From NCBI GenBank assembly GCA_031291175.1, contig JARLJO010000026.1, forward strand, positions 33,590 to 97,589: a stretch of DNA of 64,000 nucleotides. Direction: 5' to 3'. The notes beneath the pieces are model-generated. The model made no database searches, was not told the DNA's origin, and saw only the letters and a program-made list of their open reading frames with translations. A program made the position numbers and the translations under genes. The first letter of the stretch is position 1, and every line of letters begins with the position of its first letter. Below, piece by piece: positions 38,859-48,417 of this stretch. The DNA comes from Gammaproteobacteria bacterium. GTDB lineage: Bacteria > Pseudomonadota > Gammaproteobacteria > DSM-16500.

Positions 38859-39452
38859 ATGTCGTTCCTCGGAAAATTGTTCAACTCAATAGAACAACTT
38901 CAAAAAAACAAACAAAGCGAGAACAAGCTACCGACCACGGTAAAAATGATTGTACTCGGACAAGAAGCCAATACCTTCAAAACAAAATTCGTGAAACCTG
39001 GGCAGTTCCTCATTGAAATAGATTCAATCGACAAAGCAGACGAACTGAAACAACATCTGTCTGACGCCGGTCTCGTACTCATCTGCCCTAATAACTTAGA
39101 CGAATTAAAAGTTATCTTAGCTAATTTAAAAACGCTTCTGGACGAACATCCCAATATTGTTTGTCGCATTGTCACCAACAATCCGGAAATCATCAATGCG
39201 ATTCAAAATAAATCGTGTTTGCTTTACCCACCAACCGAGGAATCCAGCCAAACATTTTATATCAAACTCAAAGACACGTATCTGTCACAAAAATGGAATG
39301 AGTCTAGCGATAAAAAAATCCTGCAGTACTCCCTTTTAAGCCCACTGCCAAGCTCCCTCTTTAACATGCCTCGCCATCAAAGTGAAAATGACTACCCCAC
39401 ACTCAAAGAAAACATGACTCCAACCAAAATCAACAAACCGGTTTCATCTTAA
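38859..39452 (+). CDS. Hypothetical 197-residue protein
   Basis: Not recognised. CGGAGGAAA precedes the ATG. The N-terminus is amphipathic (MSFLGKLFNSIEQLQKN). Residues ~25-130 alternate strands and helices (TTVKMIVLGQEANTF, GLVLICPNNLDELKVILANL, CRIVTNNPEIINAI), resembling a small Rossmann-like domain. The C-terminal ~45 residues are polar and disordered. A candidate promoter -10 TATACT is at 38816-38821. Family membership cannot be assigned. Confidence 0.65.
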   Translation: MSFLGKLFNSIEQLQKNKQSENKLPTTVKMIVLGQEANTFKTKFVKPGQFLIEIDSIDKADELKQHLSDAGLVLICPNNLDELKVILANLKTLLDEHPNIVCRIVTNNPEIINAIQNKSCLLYPPTEESSQTFYIKLKDTYLSQKWNESSDKKILQYSLLSPLPSSLFNMPRHQSENDYPTLKENMTPTKINKPVSS

Positions 39453-39553
39453 AAGACAATTCAACACATCTAATATGAATTCACTTTTTAAATTTCTTTC
39501 ATTGCAAGCAGTTTATCAGTAAAATTCCGCAGATTGTTTAGGGTTTTCCTGTT

Positions 39554-39585
39554 GCATAAAATCCCTGAATTTAAGGATTTTATGC
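39554..39585. repeat. Palindrome in the 397-bp gap before the outer-membrane gene
   Basis: GCATAAAATCC and GGATTTTATGC flank a 10-bp loop. The stem is AT-rich without a T-run; it could be a terminator for the upstream gene or an operator. The rest of 39453-39849 is AT-rich and non-coding apart from the promoter below. Confidence 0.4.
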
Positions 39586-39730
39586 TGACTCAAATTTTGT
39601 TTTTGAAAAATTTCCGTCACACTTTCAAAAACGCGAGTATGAAAAATTTACAGATTGTATATTATTCGACTCAAGAAATGATTTAAACCCTATTTAATGG
39701 CTTAATATACAAGAATCACATGATTAACTA

Positions 39731-39759
39731 TTGCTCTCAAGAACAGCCTTTTATACAAT
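39731..39759 (+). promoter_or_regulatory. Candidate promoter of the outer-membrane barrel gene
   Basis: TTGCTC (39731-39736), 17-bp spacer, TACAAT (39754-39759). This would give an ~85-base leader ending in the strong Shine-Dalgarno AAGGA before ATG 39850. Confidence 0.4.
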
Positions 39760-39849
39760 AAAGCCTGCGGTTTGATATGATCTGTGACGAAGAGAGATTT
39801 CAACCTCAAAGGGAAACATGGTATTAATTTTTAAACGGAAGGAAAAATC

Positions 39850-40596
39850 ATGAAAAATCCAATAGTCAAACTAAGCGTAATAGCAGCTACTTTACTATTA
39901 GCAACAACAAGTGGTTTTGCAGCAAATTACAAAGGCGACTACAAAGGCGAAGCAGCTCCTTGCCCAGCTTGCCAACCTGTTAATGTATTAAAAGATGGCT
40001 TCTACGTTGGTGCTCAAGTAGGTTATGATTCTTACAGAGTTCGTGAAAACGTAGGTATTGCTTCTGGCGTTAGCGCTTTATCTGCAAACCCAGTTATCAA
40101 CTCCACTGGATTTGTTGGCGGCTTGTTAGCTGGTTACGGCCAATACTTCAACAGCATGTACTACTTAGGCGGCGAACTGTTCGTTAATACTTCTGGTGCA
40201 AGCCAAAGCAATAACGCTACATTCACTTCCGGTGCTACAGTTGCTCAAACCAACACGAAATTTACTGTTGGAACAAGCTGGGGAATCGGCCTGTTACCAG
40301 GTATTAAAGTAAATGACAGCACATTAGTTTACATCCGTTTAGGCTACAACCAAGCTAGACTAAAAGGCAGACAAAACTACACATTGGCAGGCGTTACAGC
40401 TGGTACCAGCAAAAACAACTGGCAAGGTGGGTTCAACTACGGTTTAGGCATGGAAACAGCTATCTATCCAAACTTAAGCTTGAGAACCGAATACAGCCAC
40501 ACAAACTACAATTCCTTCAACAACAACTTGTCAGGAACAAAGTTCAACCCAGCAGACAATCAATACATGCTAGGCTTGATCTACCACTTCGCTTAA
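39850..40596 (+). CDS. Outer-membrane beta-barrel protein (opacity/OmpA-barrel type)
   Basis: The 248 residues begin with a Sec signal peptide, MKNPIVKLSVIAATLL, cleaved probably after TTSGFA. The mature N-terminus is lysine-rich and has a CPAC motif (EAAPCPACQPV). The rest is alternating aromatic/glycine strands (DGFYVGAQVGYDSYRVREN, IRLGYNQARL, SLRTEYSHTNYNSF) ending in LGLIYHFA with a C-terminal aromatic signature for Bam insertion. About eight strands fit the size. Narrow, A/T-ended codon use, a strong ribosome-binding site and a strong terminator suggest high expression. Confidence 0.88.
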   Translation: MKNPIVKLSVIAATLLLATTSGFAANYKGDYKGEAAPCPACQPVNVLKDGFYVGAQVGYDSYRVRENVGIASGVSALSANPVINSTGFVGGLLAGYGQYFNSMYYLGGELFVNTSGASQSNNATFTSGATVAQTNTKFTVGTSWGIGLLPGIKVNDSTLVYIRLGYNQARLKGRQNYTLAGVTAGTSKNNWQGGFNYGLGMETAIYPNLSLRTEYSHTNYNSFNNNLSGTKFNPADNQYMLGLIYHFA

Positions 40597-40610
40597 TAGT
40601 GAATGGGATT

Positions 40611-40648
40611 ACGGCGGCTACACGCAAGTGTGACCGCCGTTTTATTTT
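40611..40648 (+). terminator. Rho-independent terminator
   Basis: ACGGCGGCTACAC-GCAA-GTGTGACCGCCGT stem with two internal mismatches, followed by TTTATTTT, 14 bases after the outer-membrane gene stop. Confidence 0.88.
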
Positions 40649-40680
40649 GCACTTTTCTCACCACACATCAAAAATCCATC

Positions 40681-41040
40681 TTACTCGGTTGAAAATGAAG
40701 ACCCACAACCACAAGTCGTCTTTGCGTTTGGATTGCGAATAATAAACTGCGCACCTTCAATGTCTTCCTTATAATCAATCTCAGCACCAGCCAAATATTG
40801 AAAACTCATAGGGTCAACCAATAACTGAACAGAACCATCATCTCTATCTGCGGAGACTGCCCGAGTTACCACGGTATCATCTTCATTTACCACTTCATCA
40901 AACGTAAAACCATACTGAAATCCAGAACAACCACCGCCCGTTACATAGACTCGAAGCTTCAGGTCATAATTACCCTCTTCCTGAATCAATTCCCAGACTT
41001 TGGCGGCCGCGCTGTTTGTAAAAATCAAAGGATCACTCAT
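40681..41040 (-). CDS. erpA: Iron-sulfur cluster insertion protein ErpA
   Basis: A-type carrier delivering [Fe-S] clusters to apo-proteins. From ATG 41040 (GGGAG upstream) it has 119 residues with the three family cysteines: [13 protein letters not shown] and [10 protein letters not shown]. The ErpA-like middle [11 protein letters not shown] is present. An upstream in-frame start at 41067 is less likely. Divergent from the HemJ-like gene. Confidence 0.95.
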   Translation of the reverse strand: MSDPLIFTNSAAAKVWELIQEEGNYDLKLRVYVTGGGCSGFQYGFTFDEVVNEDDTVVTRAVSADRDDGSVQLLVDPMSFQYLAGAEIDYKEDIEGAQFIIRNPNAKTTCGCGSSFSTE

Positions 41041-41128
41041 ATCACTACTCCCATTAAGTGCGAGCATTATACATGATTTTTTGCTGAAGCTTCGCTACAA
41101 TGCCGATATTATCCTCAAGGATCACCCT

Positions 41129-41560
41129 ATGCTTTGGACAAAAGCCTTACATATTATCTTCATGGTTACCTGGTTTAGCGGCCTATTTTACCTCCCCCGG
41201 CTGTATGTTTATCATGCTGAGGCACGAGATGAAATCAGCAATGCTCGCTTTAAGATCATGGAAAGAAAGCTATTTTTTGGCATCATGACGCCAGGCGCGA
41301 TTCTTACCATCGTATTTGGACTCTGGACCATGAGTTATGCCACTCATGCCTATCTGCACCTCTTATGGATGGATACCAAACTAGTCTTGATCGCTTTATT
41401 GGTGTTTTATCACCTCTATCTCGGCAAATTATTGTTTGATTTCAAACATGACCGCAATCCACATGGGCATGTTTTTTACCGCTGGCTCAATGAAGTGCCG
41501 GTGGTATTTTTAATCGCTATTATTATTCTCGCCATCATTAAACCCTGGGGTACCGTATGA
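41129..41560 (+). CDS. hemJ: HemJ-like protoporphyrinogen oxidase (CopD/UPF0093 family)
   Basis: The 143 residues from ATG 41129 (AAGGA upstream) contain four membrane segments. The conserved start MLWTKALHIIFMVTWFSGLF and RLYVYHAEA hold the haem/substrate histidines of HemJ; TPGAILTIVFGLW follows. Likely oxidises protoporphyrinogen IX to protoporphyrin IX in the inner membrane. An in-frame start at 41000 would read into erpA. Ends in an ATGA overlap with the rhodanese. hemL is 3.5 kb away. Confidence 0.88.
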   Translation: MLWTKALHIIFMVTWFSGLFYLPRLYVYHAEARDEISNARFKIMERKLFFGIMTPGAILTIVFGLWTMSYATHAYLHLLWMDTKLVLIALLVFYHLYLGKLLFDFKHDRNPHGHVFYRWLNEVPVVFLIAIIILAIIKPWGTV

Positions 41561-41877
41561 GCATCAAGCAAACCACTGTAAAAGAACTACAAGCACTAAA
41601 GGAAGTCGAGGCGGATTTTATCCTATTGGATGTCCGTGAACCTTGGGAATTTGAAATAGCCAATCTCGGCGGAAAACTCATTCCACTAGCAGAATTACCC
41701 CAACGTTATAGCGAATTAGATGCCAACAAGCAGATTATCGTTCACTGCCTGGCCGGTGGCCGCAGCAGTCGAGCAGTATCTTTTTTACAGGAACAGGGCT
41801 TTCAAAACATTTCTAATTTAGAAGGCGGCCTGAAAGCCTGGATTGCCCAGATAGACCCAACCCTGCCTCAATATTAA
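41557..41877 (+). CDS. Rhodanese-like sulfurtransferase
   Basis: Single-domain 106-residue protein. ILLDVREPWEFEIANLGGK is the rhodanese entry motif and IVHCLAGGRSSRAV contains the active-site Cys in a loop of the right size. Translationally coupled to the hemJ-like gene. Confidence 0.9.
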   Translation: MSIKQTTVKELQALKEVEADFILLDVREPWEFEIANLGGKLIPLAELPQRYSELDANKQIIVHCLAGGRSSRAVSFLQEQGFQNISNLEGGLKAWIAQIDPTLPQY

Positions 41878-41926
41878 TAGCAACCCAAGCACACTAATTA
41901 TAGGGTAATCTGTATAAATTCACATC

Positions 41927-41946
41927 ATTCCCGCGCAGGCGGGAAT
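41927..41946. repeat. REP-like hairpin, second copy
   Basis: ATTCCCGC-GCAG-GCGGGAAT, same arms as 36582-36601. Lies 50 bases after the rhodanese stop, in a 377-bp non-coding gap that also holds repeat B. Confidence 0.55.
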
Positions 41947-41990
41947 CTATTCCTAAAACTACATTAATATCAACGAAATACTCTGAAGCT

Positions 41991-42106
41991 GACTGGGGTC
42001 CTGTCAGGGTAGGTTTACTTTTTTCGTGCTCGCTCCGCGCGTAAAAAGCAAACCTACCCTGCCACCCCGTTTTTTTGATTCACTTCCACTTACGTGGAAG
42101 TGAAAA
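41991..42106 (+). repeat. Dispersed palindromic repeat B, copy 5
   Basis: GACTGGGGTCCTGTCAGGG...AAACCTACCCTGCCACCCCG with the loop CGTGCTCGCTCCGCGCG, then the hairpin CACTTCCACTTACGTGGAAG. Nearly identical to copy 6 at 55073, which has one extra TCCGC in the loop. Confidence 0.9.
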
Positions 42107-42254
42107 AGCCTTCCCACAAAACTGGCTATCCCACCCCAAAACAATATTAATGCTGATTTTTTAGCAAGTTACACCCAATTCTGAGCCGCCCCCAACCCAA
42201 TAAAATTTAAATGCACTATAATTATATTAATACTAAAAGAAACAGGGCTAACGT

Positions 42255-43997
42255 ATGGGAAATGCGCATGACGTCCCCTTCCTCGACCCAGCCAGTGACC
42301 TTGCCGGCTCACTGCAAGGTCTTAATGAAACCGAAATAACCCAGTTAGGCACCCATATTCAGCAACAAATCAGCCAACGATTAGACGAATTGAATCAATC
42401 CAAAAAAGCCATTCCGTCATCACCCGAATCAAACCAACACAGAACCCTCCAGCAAGAAATCATCCAATATGAAAACCAATTAGAAAAAATCGCCCAACAT
42501 CAAGCAAGCGAAGCACTGCATCAAAAAAAATTAAAAACAGAATCACTCATTAACAAACTCGGCATCAGCCAAACCTTATATCGGGAACTCATTGAACCCA
42601 GACTGAAAGAACGCGCACTTAACAAAAAAAAGTTTGATGTCGCTTTTGCACGCTTTACTCTACTCCTCGATTCGACAGGCAACGTAGAAAGTTTCATTGA
42701 TATACTAAAATCCATTGCCGCAAAAGGGATAGCTGAAACCCACTTGCGAAAGAATAAAACATCCGCAATTTATCATGACGCGCCTCATGCCGCTGAAGTT
42801 GCCAATAATGTGGATGACTTACTAAAAAAATATTACCAACAGGATACGCATTCCGACAAAACAACAGCAAAAATCATGTCTGCCATTGCCGTAGCAGCAG
42901 GCGCCTGCCATGACATCATTCAAGAACAATCCACCAGCGAACACCTCATCGCAAATGAAACAAGAAGCGCTGCACTTTTTGCTGAATACCTTAAAAAAGC
43001 AATTGAAACAATATTACAACCTTCCGTTTTAAAATCAGCCAGCAAGAAAAGCGCTCCCGTTATTGCCAATGTGATATTGGATTTTAAAAAAATGCTGCCC
43101 TTTTTGGCCGCAGAATTAATTGTTCCAACCACCTACCTGGTCAGGCCCACCAACAGGCCACTAGCATCTTATATTAGCCAATTCGAAGCACTGACAATTT
43201 CTGCAAAGAAAAAAACGGCTATGAACTACCTGGATGAAGCAGCACTGGCCATCAGTTTTTGTGACACGAACCGTAACTTACTCTTAAATACCATTAACAA
43301 CAGAGTAGAAATGAAGGAACTTGCCTACATTTGCCAGCATCAACCAGCATCAACCAACGCAATGAATTCTATGTTTGTCGCGATTGACGCAAACAGCGAA
43401 CAAAAAAAAGAAAGTTTTTTATTGGCACTCGGCGCAAGCCTTAGAATGTTCCCTGAGCTAAATCCTTTTCGCAGTGGCGAAGACAAATTAGATAACACTG
43501 AACTAGCACAACTGATTCAAAAAATGGATAGAGCAAGAACAGCAGATCCAGCTGAATTAAAACACGATGGCTATGCAAAATACTTCAATCAATTTTTAAA
43601 TCGACTAGACATGTCTATTCAATTTGCCGAGTCCATTGATTACCAAAACTTTGCTAATATGGCGGAAATAAATCATGCCAGCAACTTACTCAAAGATGTC
43701 GACCGAAATGGATGGAGAGATCATGCAACACAATTGCCCCATCTTAAAACACATTGGAATACATTAAATCCGGAACAGAAAGAAAATCTGGCCAGCACGT
43801 TATTTAACCTGGCGGCAAGGCAAGAAGGTGCACGACTGGTCCAGTCCAACACCGAAGTGCAAAAACGACTAAACAGTGCAACGCTAGGAAAAACAGCACC
43901 GGCAGCTGGCAGAAATCGATTTTTCACGCCACAAAAGAAGCTACCGGTTGAAGCCGTTTTCACTACAGCACAAACACCCACAAAAAAAATACGCTAA
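42255..43997 (+). CDS. HD-domain phosphohydrolase-like protein, candidate effector
   Basis: The 580 residues have no signal peptide. Residues 20-120 are helical and Gln-rich. The central part looks like the catalytic domain of cyclic-nucleotide phosphodiesterases: IYHDAPHAAEV (173-182, cf. the PDE signature YHNxxHAxxV), GACHDIIQE (His219-Asp220, HD motif) and AISFCDTNRN (Asp338, candidate last metal ligand). The remaining C-terminus is helical, with a basic end. Substrate unknown; a cyclic nucleotide or other phosphodiester would fit. A TATAAT lies at 42218-42223. HD phosphohydrolase is supported by motif order; effector status is inferred from the genome context. Confidence 0.75.
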   Translation: MGNAHDVPFLDPASDLAGSLQGLNETEITQLGTHIQQQISQRLDELNQSKKAIPSSPESNQHRTLQQEIIQYENQLEKIAQHQASEALHQKKLKTESLINKLGISQTLYRELIEPRLKERALNKKKFDVAFARFTLLLDSTGNVESFIDILKSIAAKGIAETHLRKNKTSAIYHDAPHAAEVANNVDDLLKKYYQQDTHSDKTTAKIMSAIAVAAGACHDIIQEQSTSEHLIANETRSAALFAEYLKKAIETILQPSVLKSASKKSAPVIANVILDFKKMLPFLAAELIVPTTYLVRPTNRPLASYISQFEALTISAKKKTAMNYLDEAALAISFCDTNRNLLLNTINNRVEMKELAYICQHQPASTNAMNSMFVAIDANSEQKKESFLLALGASLRMFPELNPFRSGEDKLDNTELAQLIQKMDRARTADPAELKHDGYAKYFNQFLNRLDMSIQFAESIDYQNFANMAEINHASNLLKDVDRNGWRDHATQLPHLKTHWNTLNPEQKENLASTLFNLAARQEGARLVQSNTEVQKRLNSATLGKTAPAAGRNRFFTPQKKLPVEAVFTTAQTPTKKIR

Positions 43998-44025
43998 TCG
44001 TTTGTCTTCCACACACTGATCAAAA

Positions 44026-44961
44026 TTACTTTTGATAAACCGATGCCAATGCTGAAGCAAGGTCTGGATAGGAAAAATGAAAGCCCACATCTAAAAGTCG
44101 CCGCGGATAAACATTTTGCCCTCGAAGCAAAAGTTCATCTGCCATTTGTCCCAAAATCAATTTAAACAAAAACCCCGGCATAGGAAAAAAACTCGGTCTA
44201 TGCAGGGCTCGACCCAACGCTTTAGCAAATGCTTTTTGTGTAACAGCTTGAGGCGCCACCACATTGACCGGCCCCGAAATTTCCGGCTTCTCGCTGAGAA
44301 AATCAATCGCACCAATCACATCCGTTAAAGCTACCCAACTCATTGGCTGACAACCCGAACCAATAGGACCGCCCATCCCAAAATAAAACGGTCTCGCAAT
44401 CTGGGGCAACGCTCCTTCATCTTTTGCTAACACAACGCCAAAACGCAAATTGACTACGCGAATGCCGCTTGTTACCGCAGGCAACGTTGCCTTCTCCCAC
44501 TCACGCGCCACTTCGGATAAAAAATCAGGCGCCGCATTCCAATCAATGGGAGTTTTCTCATCAAATGGCGTTGGCAAACCTTCTGTCGCTTCTGCCTGCA
44601 AACCATAGACACCGATTGCACTTGCATTAAAAAGAGCAGGCGCCGCCGCTCCTAAAGGAACAAGCAGAGACACCAGGTGCTGCGTCGCATCCAGACGGCT
44701 TTTTAGAATCACCTCTTTGCGAGCCGAAGACCAGAGCTTCTCACCGATACTCGCCCCAGCTAAATTCACAACAAGATCGACATCTTCAAAAATCCCTGGC
44801 GTGAGCTCTTGCCACTCGAGTGCATTCACTCTATTTCCAAAGGTATTTACGATTTTTTCTTTCTGACGACCAATCACTGAAACACGGTTACTTTGTTTCA
44901 ACCAATGATTCACTAACTGCTTTCCGATTAAACCCGTCGCCCCTGCTATCACTTTATGCAT
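44026..44961 (-). CDS. NAD(P)-dependent epimerase, TIGR01777 (YfcH-like)
   Basis: Extended short-chain dehydrogenase of 311 residues. VIAGATGLIGKQLVNHWL is the Rossmann glycine motif; DLVVNLAGASIGEKLWSSARK and NASAIGVYG are hallmarks of the TIGR01777/YfcH branch, as is the C-terminal GFHFSYPDLASAL. Cellular role unknown in the family. Convergent with the HD gene and downstream of hemL. Confidence 0.9.
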   Translation of the reverse strand: MHKVIAGATGLIGKQLVNHWLKQSNRVSVIGRQKEKIVNTFGNRVNALEWQELTPGIFEDVDLVVNLAGASIGEKLWSSARKEVILKSRLDATQHLVSLLVPLGAAAPALFNASAIGVYGLQAEATEGLPTPFDEKTPIDWNAAPDFLSEVAREWEKATLPAVTSGIRVVNLRFGVVLAKDEGALPQIARPFYFGMGGPIGSGCQPMSWVALTDVIGAIDFLSEKPEISGPVNVVAPQAVTQKAFAKALGRALHRPSFFPMPGFLFKLILGQMADELLLRGQNVYPRRLLDVGFHFSYPDLASALASVYQK

Positions 44962-45011
44962 TAGCTATCCCTGTCTTAAATTCGCATTGCGAAGAACACA
45001 CTTATCCCTTT

Positions 45012-46319
45012 TTAAATCGTGGGAGAAGCATCCATTGCCAACACCGAAAACACTTTTTCTGCAGCGGCCAAGGTTTTTGCTATTTCCACCTCGCCATGCT
45101 CTGATGAAGTAAAACCCGCCTCAAATGCCGAAGGAGCGAGATAAACACCCTCTTGCAACATCGCGTGAAAAAACTGTTTGAAACGCGCGACGTTCGACGT
45201 CTTAACATCAGCAAACGTAGTAATTTGTTCTGCTTCAGTAAAATACAAACCAAACATGCCGCCAACCTTTGTCGTCTGAAAAGGAATATTAGCCGCTTTT
45301 GCATGCATCATAAGCCCTGTCATTAATCGCTCAGTATTCGCCGTCAATTTTTGATGAAAATGCGTATCCGACTCGATCAACTCTAACGTTTTCAAACCAG
45401 CCGTCATTGCAACGGGATTGCCAGATAAAGTCCCCGCTTGATAAACCGGGCCAAGCGGTGCAATGCAACGCATAATATCAGCACGTCCACCAAAAGCACC
45501 TACCGGCATACCACCGCCAATCACTTTACCTAGCGTGGTTAAATCCGGCTTAATATTATAGAGCGCTTGCGCCCCGCCCAACGCCACACGAAACCCTGTC
45601 ATGACTTCATCAAAAATTAAAACACTGCCATACTGCGTACAAAGATCGCGTAACCCTTGCAAGAAATCTTGCGTGGGCAACACGCAATTCATATTGCCGG
45701 CAACCGGCTCAACAATCACAGCCGCCACATCATCGCCATATTTTTTAAATAATTCAGCCACAGTATCAAGACGATTAAACTCAGCAATCAAAGTATGCTG
45801 CGCTATGCTCTCAGGCACGCCTGCGGAACTGGGCACACCCAAAGTCAATGCGCCTGACCCGGCAGCCACCAATAAAAAATCCGCATGCCCATGGTAGCAA
45901 CCATTGAATTTGATAATCTTATCGCGCTTAGTATAACCACGCGCCAAACGAATGGCGCTCATGGTGGCCTCCGTACCAGAGCTCACCATACGCACCATTT
46001 CAATTGACGGCATCATCTGACAAACTTTTTCAGCAAGCTGAACTTCAACCGCTGTTGGCGCACCAAAACTCAATCCATTTTGCAAACAGGCCGTCACGGC
46101 TTTTAATACTTCAGGATGCGCATGCCCTAAAATCATCGGGCCCCAAGACCCTACGTAATCCACATATTCACGTCCATCCTCATCAACAATATAGGCGCCT
46201 TTTGCCGATTTCACAAAAACCGGTGTGCCACCCACACCATTGAACGCACGCACAGGAGAATTCACACCACCTGGAATAAATTGAATTGCTTGCTGATACA
46301 ACTGCTCTGAACGATTCAT
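45012..46319 (-). CDS. hemL: Glutamate-1-semialdehyde 2,1-aminomutase
   Basis: PLP enzyme making 5-aminolevulinate in the C5 haem pathway. From ATG 46319 ([20 protein letters not shown]) it has 435 residues, the normal size; an in-frame start at 46481 would overlap the divergent rubredoxin and is rejected. The PLP lysine is in [31 protein letters not shown] and FDEVMTGFR are family motifs. Confidence 0.97.
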   Translation of the reverse strand: MNRSEQLYQQAIQFIPGGVNSPVRAFNGVGGTPVFVKSAKGAYIVDEDGREYVDYVGSWGPMILGHAHPEVLKAVTACLQNGLSFGAPTAVEVQLAEKVCQMMPSIEMVRMVSSGTEATMSAIRLARGYTKRDKIIKFNGCYHGHADFLLVAAGSGALTLGVPSSAGVPESIAQHTLIAEFNRLDTVAELFKKYGDDVAAVIVEPVAGNMNCVLPTQDFLQGLRDLCTQYGSVLIFDEVMTGFRVALGGAQALYNIKPDLTTLGKVIGGGMPVGAFGGRADIMRCIAPLGPVYQAGTLSGNPVAMTAGLKTLELIESDTHFHQKLTANTERLMTGLMMHAKAANIPFQTTKVGGMFGLYFTEAEQITTFADVKTSNVARFKQFFHAMLQEGVYLAPSAFEAGFTSSEHGEVEIAKTLAAAEKVFSVLAMDASPTI

Positions 46320-46475
46320 ATGAGACTGATCCAAATGCCAAAAAGAGCGACAATTATACTCAAAATACCCTTCAAAGTCCCCTGAGCATTCACCCGAAAA
46401 ACACACATAGGTTCCATTTTTTACCAACGTGAGGTAGGATAGCAGCCTAATTAGTTTTAATAGAGAACAAAAACC

Positions 46476-46646
46476 ATGCAATTCAAACGATTCATGTGCT
46501 TACTGTGCGGTTATATTTATGACGAAGCAAAGGGCTGGCCGGAAGACGGCATTGAACCAGGCACGCTTTGGGAAGATGTCCCGCTTACCTGGCAATGCCC
46601 TGAATGTGGAGCAACAAAAGACGACTTCGAAATGGTTCAGGTTTAG
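46476..46646 (+). CDS. Rubredoxin
   Basis: A 56-residue electron carrier with one iron held by two CxxC knuckles: [20 protein letters not shown] and [14 protein letters not shown]. Canonical throughout. The gene is divergent from hemL, a pairing known in other gammaproteobacteria, and its stop overlaps that of the convergent sodC by 3-4 bases. Confidence 0.96.
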   Translation: MQFKRFMCLLCGYIYDEAKGWPEDGIEPGTLWEDVPLTWQCPECGATKDDFEMVQV

Positions 46647-47149
46647 TGATACGGAATAATACCGCACGCAATTCTTGCTCCACCTCCGCCTAATTTTTCT
46701 GGCTTATCAGAATAGTTATCGCCGCCAGCATGAATCATGACCGCTTTACCCATGATAAAGGCTAATTTAAGACGCGGCGCTAATACCGCTTGAGTCGCGT
46801 CGCCATTCGCATCCACGTTCAAGACCGGCATATCACCTAAATGGCCATTCTCATAAGGCCCACGGTGCACATTCGTCTTATCAGGATCTAAATGACCGCC
46901 AGCCGCTTTACCATCGTGATCACACATAGGCTCAGCATGAATGTGAAAACCGTGCACGCCAGGTGGCAAGTCGTGTAACTTTGGCGTCATAATCAATCCA
47001 TAAATGGTATCATCCGCTCGGATAGTACCGATCTTATGACCTTCTCCATCAGGCGTTGTGAGATAAACCGGAATGATTAAACTGGCATGAGCCACACTCA
47101 TTCCTATCCCCAGCATTATTGCCGCCAAGGCTTTTCCTATTTTTTTCAT
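46643..47149 (-). CDS. sodC: Periplasmic Cu/Zn superoxide dismutase
   Basis: The 168-residue precursor has a signal peptide ([20 protein letters not shown], cleavage near AHA-SL). Copper/zinc ligands are in [28 protein letters not shown] and VMIHAGGDN; the disulfide pair is Cys in PMCDHDG and in RIACGI. Protects the periplasm from superoxide, including that made by host phagocytes. Confidence 0.97.
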   Translation of the reverse strand: MKKIGKALAAIMLGIGMSVAHASLIIPVYLTTPDGEGHKIGTIRADDTIYGLIMTPKLHDLPPGVHGFHIHAEPMCDHDGKAAGGHLDPDKTNVHRGPYENGHLGDMPVLNVDANGDATQAVLAPRLKLAFIMGKAVMIHAGGDNYSDKPEKLGGGGARIACGIIPYH

Positions 47150-47170
47150 GCTTTTCTCCCTAAAAATCTG

Positions 47171-47446
47171 CTACAAGATGACAAAATCTTCATACACATT
47201 CCATTCCTGCTCTTCATAGCTCACATCCGATACTTTTGCGCGTGGTGGGCCGTCTTTTAGCCACTCATGTAGCTGCAAGACTTTGTCTTTGTCACCACAG
47301 GCTAAGACTTCCACACGACCGTCCGGCAAATTGCGGACCCAGCCGGTCAAACCCAACTTTTTTGCTTCTTGTTGGGTGGCCGCTCGATAAAATACACCTT
47401 GCACCAAGCCGCCTATATAACAATGAATGCAAAATTTATCTTGCAT
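47171..47446 (-). CDS. acyP: Acylphosphatase
   Basis: The 91-residue enzyme hydrolyses acyl phosphates. Catalytic Arg in GLVQGVFYRAATQ and Asn in GWVRNLPDGRVEV. ATG 47446 has AGGAG at good spacing; an in-frame TTG at 47452 is possible. Immediately upstream of sodC on the same strand (21-bp gap), so likely cotranscribed. Confidence 0.95.
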   Translation of the reverse strand: MQDKFCIHCYIGGLVQGVFYRAATQQEAKKLGLTGWVRNLPDGRVEVLACGDKDKVLQLHEWLKDGPPRAKVSDVSYEEQEWNVYEDFVIL

Positions 47447-47502
47447 AGGCAAGCACTCCTAGTAAGAATCATAACTTCTCATTTTAAGCCCAGAAACAGC
47501 GA

Positions 47503-48417
47503 ATGAACACAAAAGAACGATTAAATTTATTAAGCCCTATCAACTGGCCTGCATGGCTTGGCATCGGTTGTCTATGGTCAATCACACGCCTACCTATTAG
47601 CTGGCAGATGCGGATTGGTCGCTTTATTGGCTGGGCTGTCTATCATTGCTCGCCCAAATTAAGGCGCATTTCCGCCATCAATTTGTCACTCTGCTTTCCT
47701 CAGCTGTCGGATCCTGCACGAGAAACGCTCCTCAAAAAGAACTTTGCTGCGTTAGGAATGGGTCTTATTGAAACTGGCATGGCATGGTGGTTATCTGATA
47801 AACGATTATCAAAATGCAGCGTCAAGGTGAATGGTATTGAACATTTAGAACAAGCCTTAAGCAGGGGAAAAGGCGTTATTTTAGTGAGCCCTCACTTTAT
47901 GTGTCTTGAAATGATAGGACGTCTCTTAGGCTCACGCTACAGCTTCGCTGTCATGTACCGCCCCCACAAAAAACGCATTCTCTCCTACATTCAAGACCGC
48001 TTTCGCCAAAAATATCGCATCCAGCATATCGCACGGCACCGTATCCGTGACTTAATCAATACGTTTAACGCAAACACTGCTGTGTGGTATGCCTACGATA
48101 TTGATGCCGGTGAAAAACGCAGCGTATTCGCGCCTTTTTTTGGCATTCAAACAGCCTCACTCACCTCAGCCTCTCGCCTGGCTGAAATCAGTGGGGCAGC
48201 TGTGATTCCTATCGATTTTTATCGTCTGGATGACAAATGGGGATATGAAATTAATCTATACCCCATCCTGGAAAATTTTCCGGGTGAAAATTATGTGGCT
48301 GATGCAACCCGTCTCAATAAGCAAATAGAAGAATCCATTCGCAACAAACCAGAACAATACATCTGGCAGTACAAACGCTTCAAAACCAGACCACCTGGCG
48401 AAAAACGTTACTACTAA
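47503..48417 (+). CDS. Lipid A biosynthesis acyltransferase (LpxL/HtrB family)
   Basis: Inner-membrane acyltransferase adding a secondary acyl chain to lipid A. The 304 residues have an N-terminal membrane anchor (~14-30), the catalytic HX4E motif in VSPHFMCLEMIG, and MYRPHKKRILSYIQDRFRQK, typical of LpxL/LpxM. Ends IWQYKRFKTRPPG, the usual family tail. Its stop overlaps the convergent glycosyltransferase stop by four bases. LpxL and LpxM cannot be told apart here. Confidence 0.93.
   Translation: MNTKERLNLLSPINWPAWLGIGCLWSITRLPISWQMRIGRFIGWAVYHCSPKLRRISAINLSLCFPQLSDPARETLLKKNFAALGMGLIETGMAWWLSDKRLSKCSVKVNGIEHLEQALSRGKGVILVSPHFMCLEMIGRLLGSRYSFAVMYRPHKKRILSYIQDRFRQKYRIQHIARHRIRDLINTFNANTAVWYAYDIDAGEKRSVFAPFFGIQTASLTSASRLAEISGAAVIPIDFYRLDDKWGYEINLYPILENFPGENYVADATRLNKQIEESIRNKPEQYIWQYKRFKTRPPGEKRYY

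Noticed and set aside
39681..39709. PmrA box before the outer-membrane gene (TTTAA pair and CTTAATATA)
   Set aside because: One half resembles the consensus but the 11-bp partner is missing or poor; the region is simply AT-rich.
46320..46481. 54-residue N-terminal extension of HemL
   Set aside because: It would overlap the divergent rubredoxin gene, has no similarity to HemL proteins, and the canonical start [10 protein letters not shown] is at 46319.
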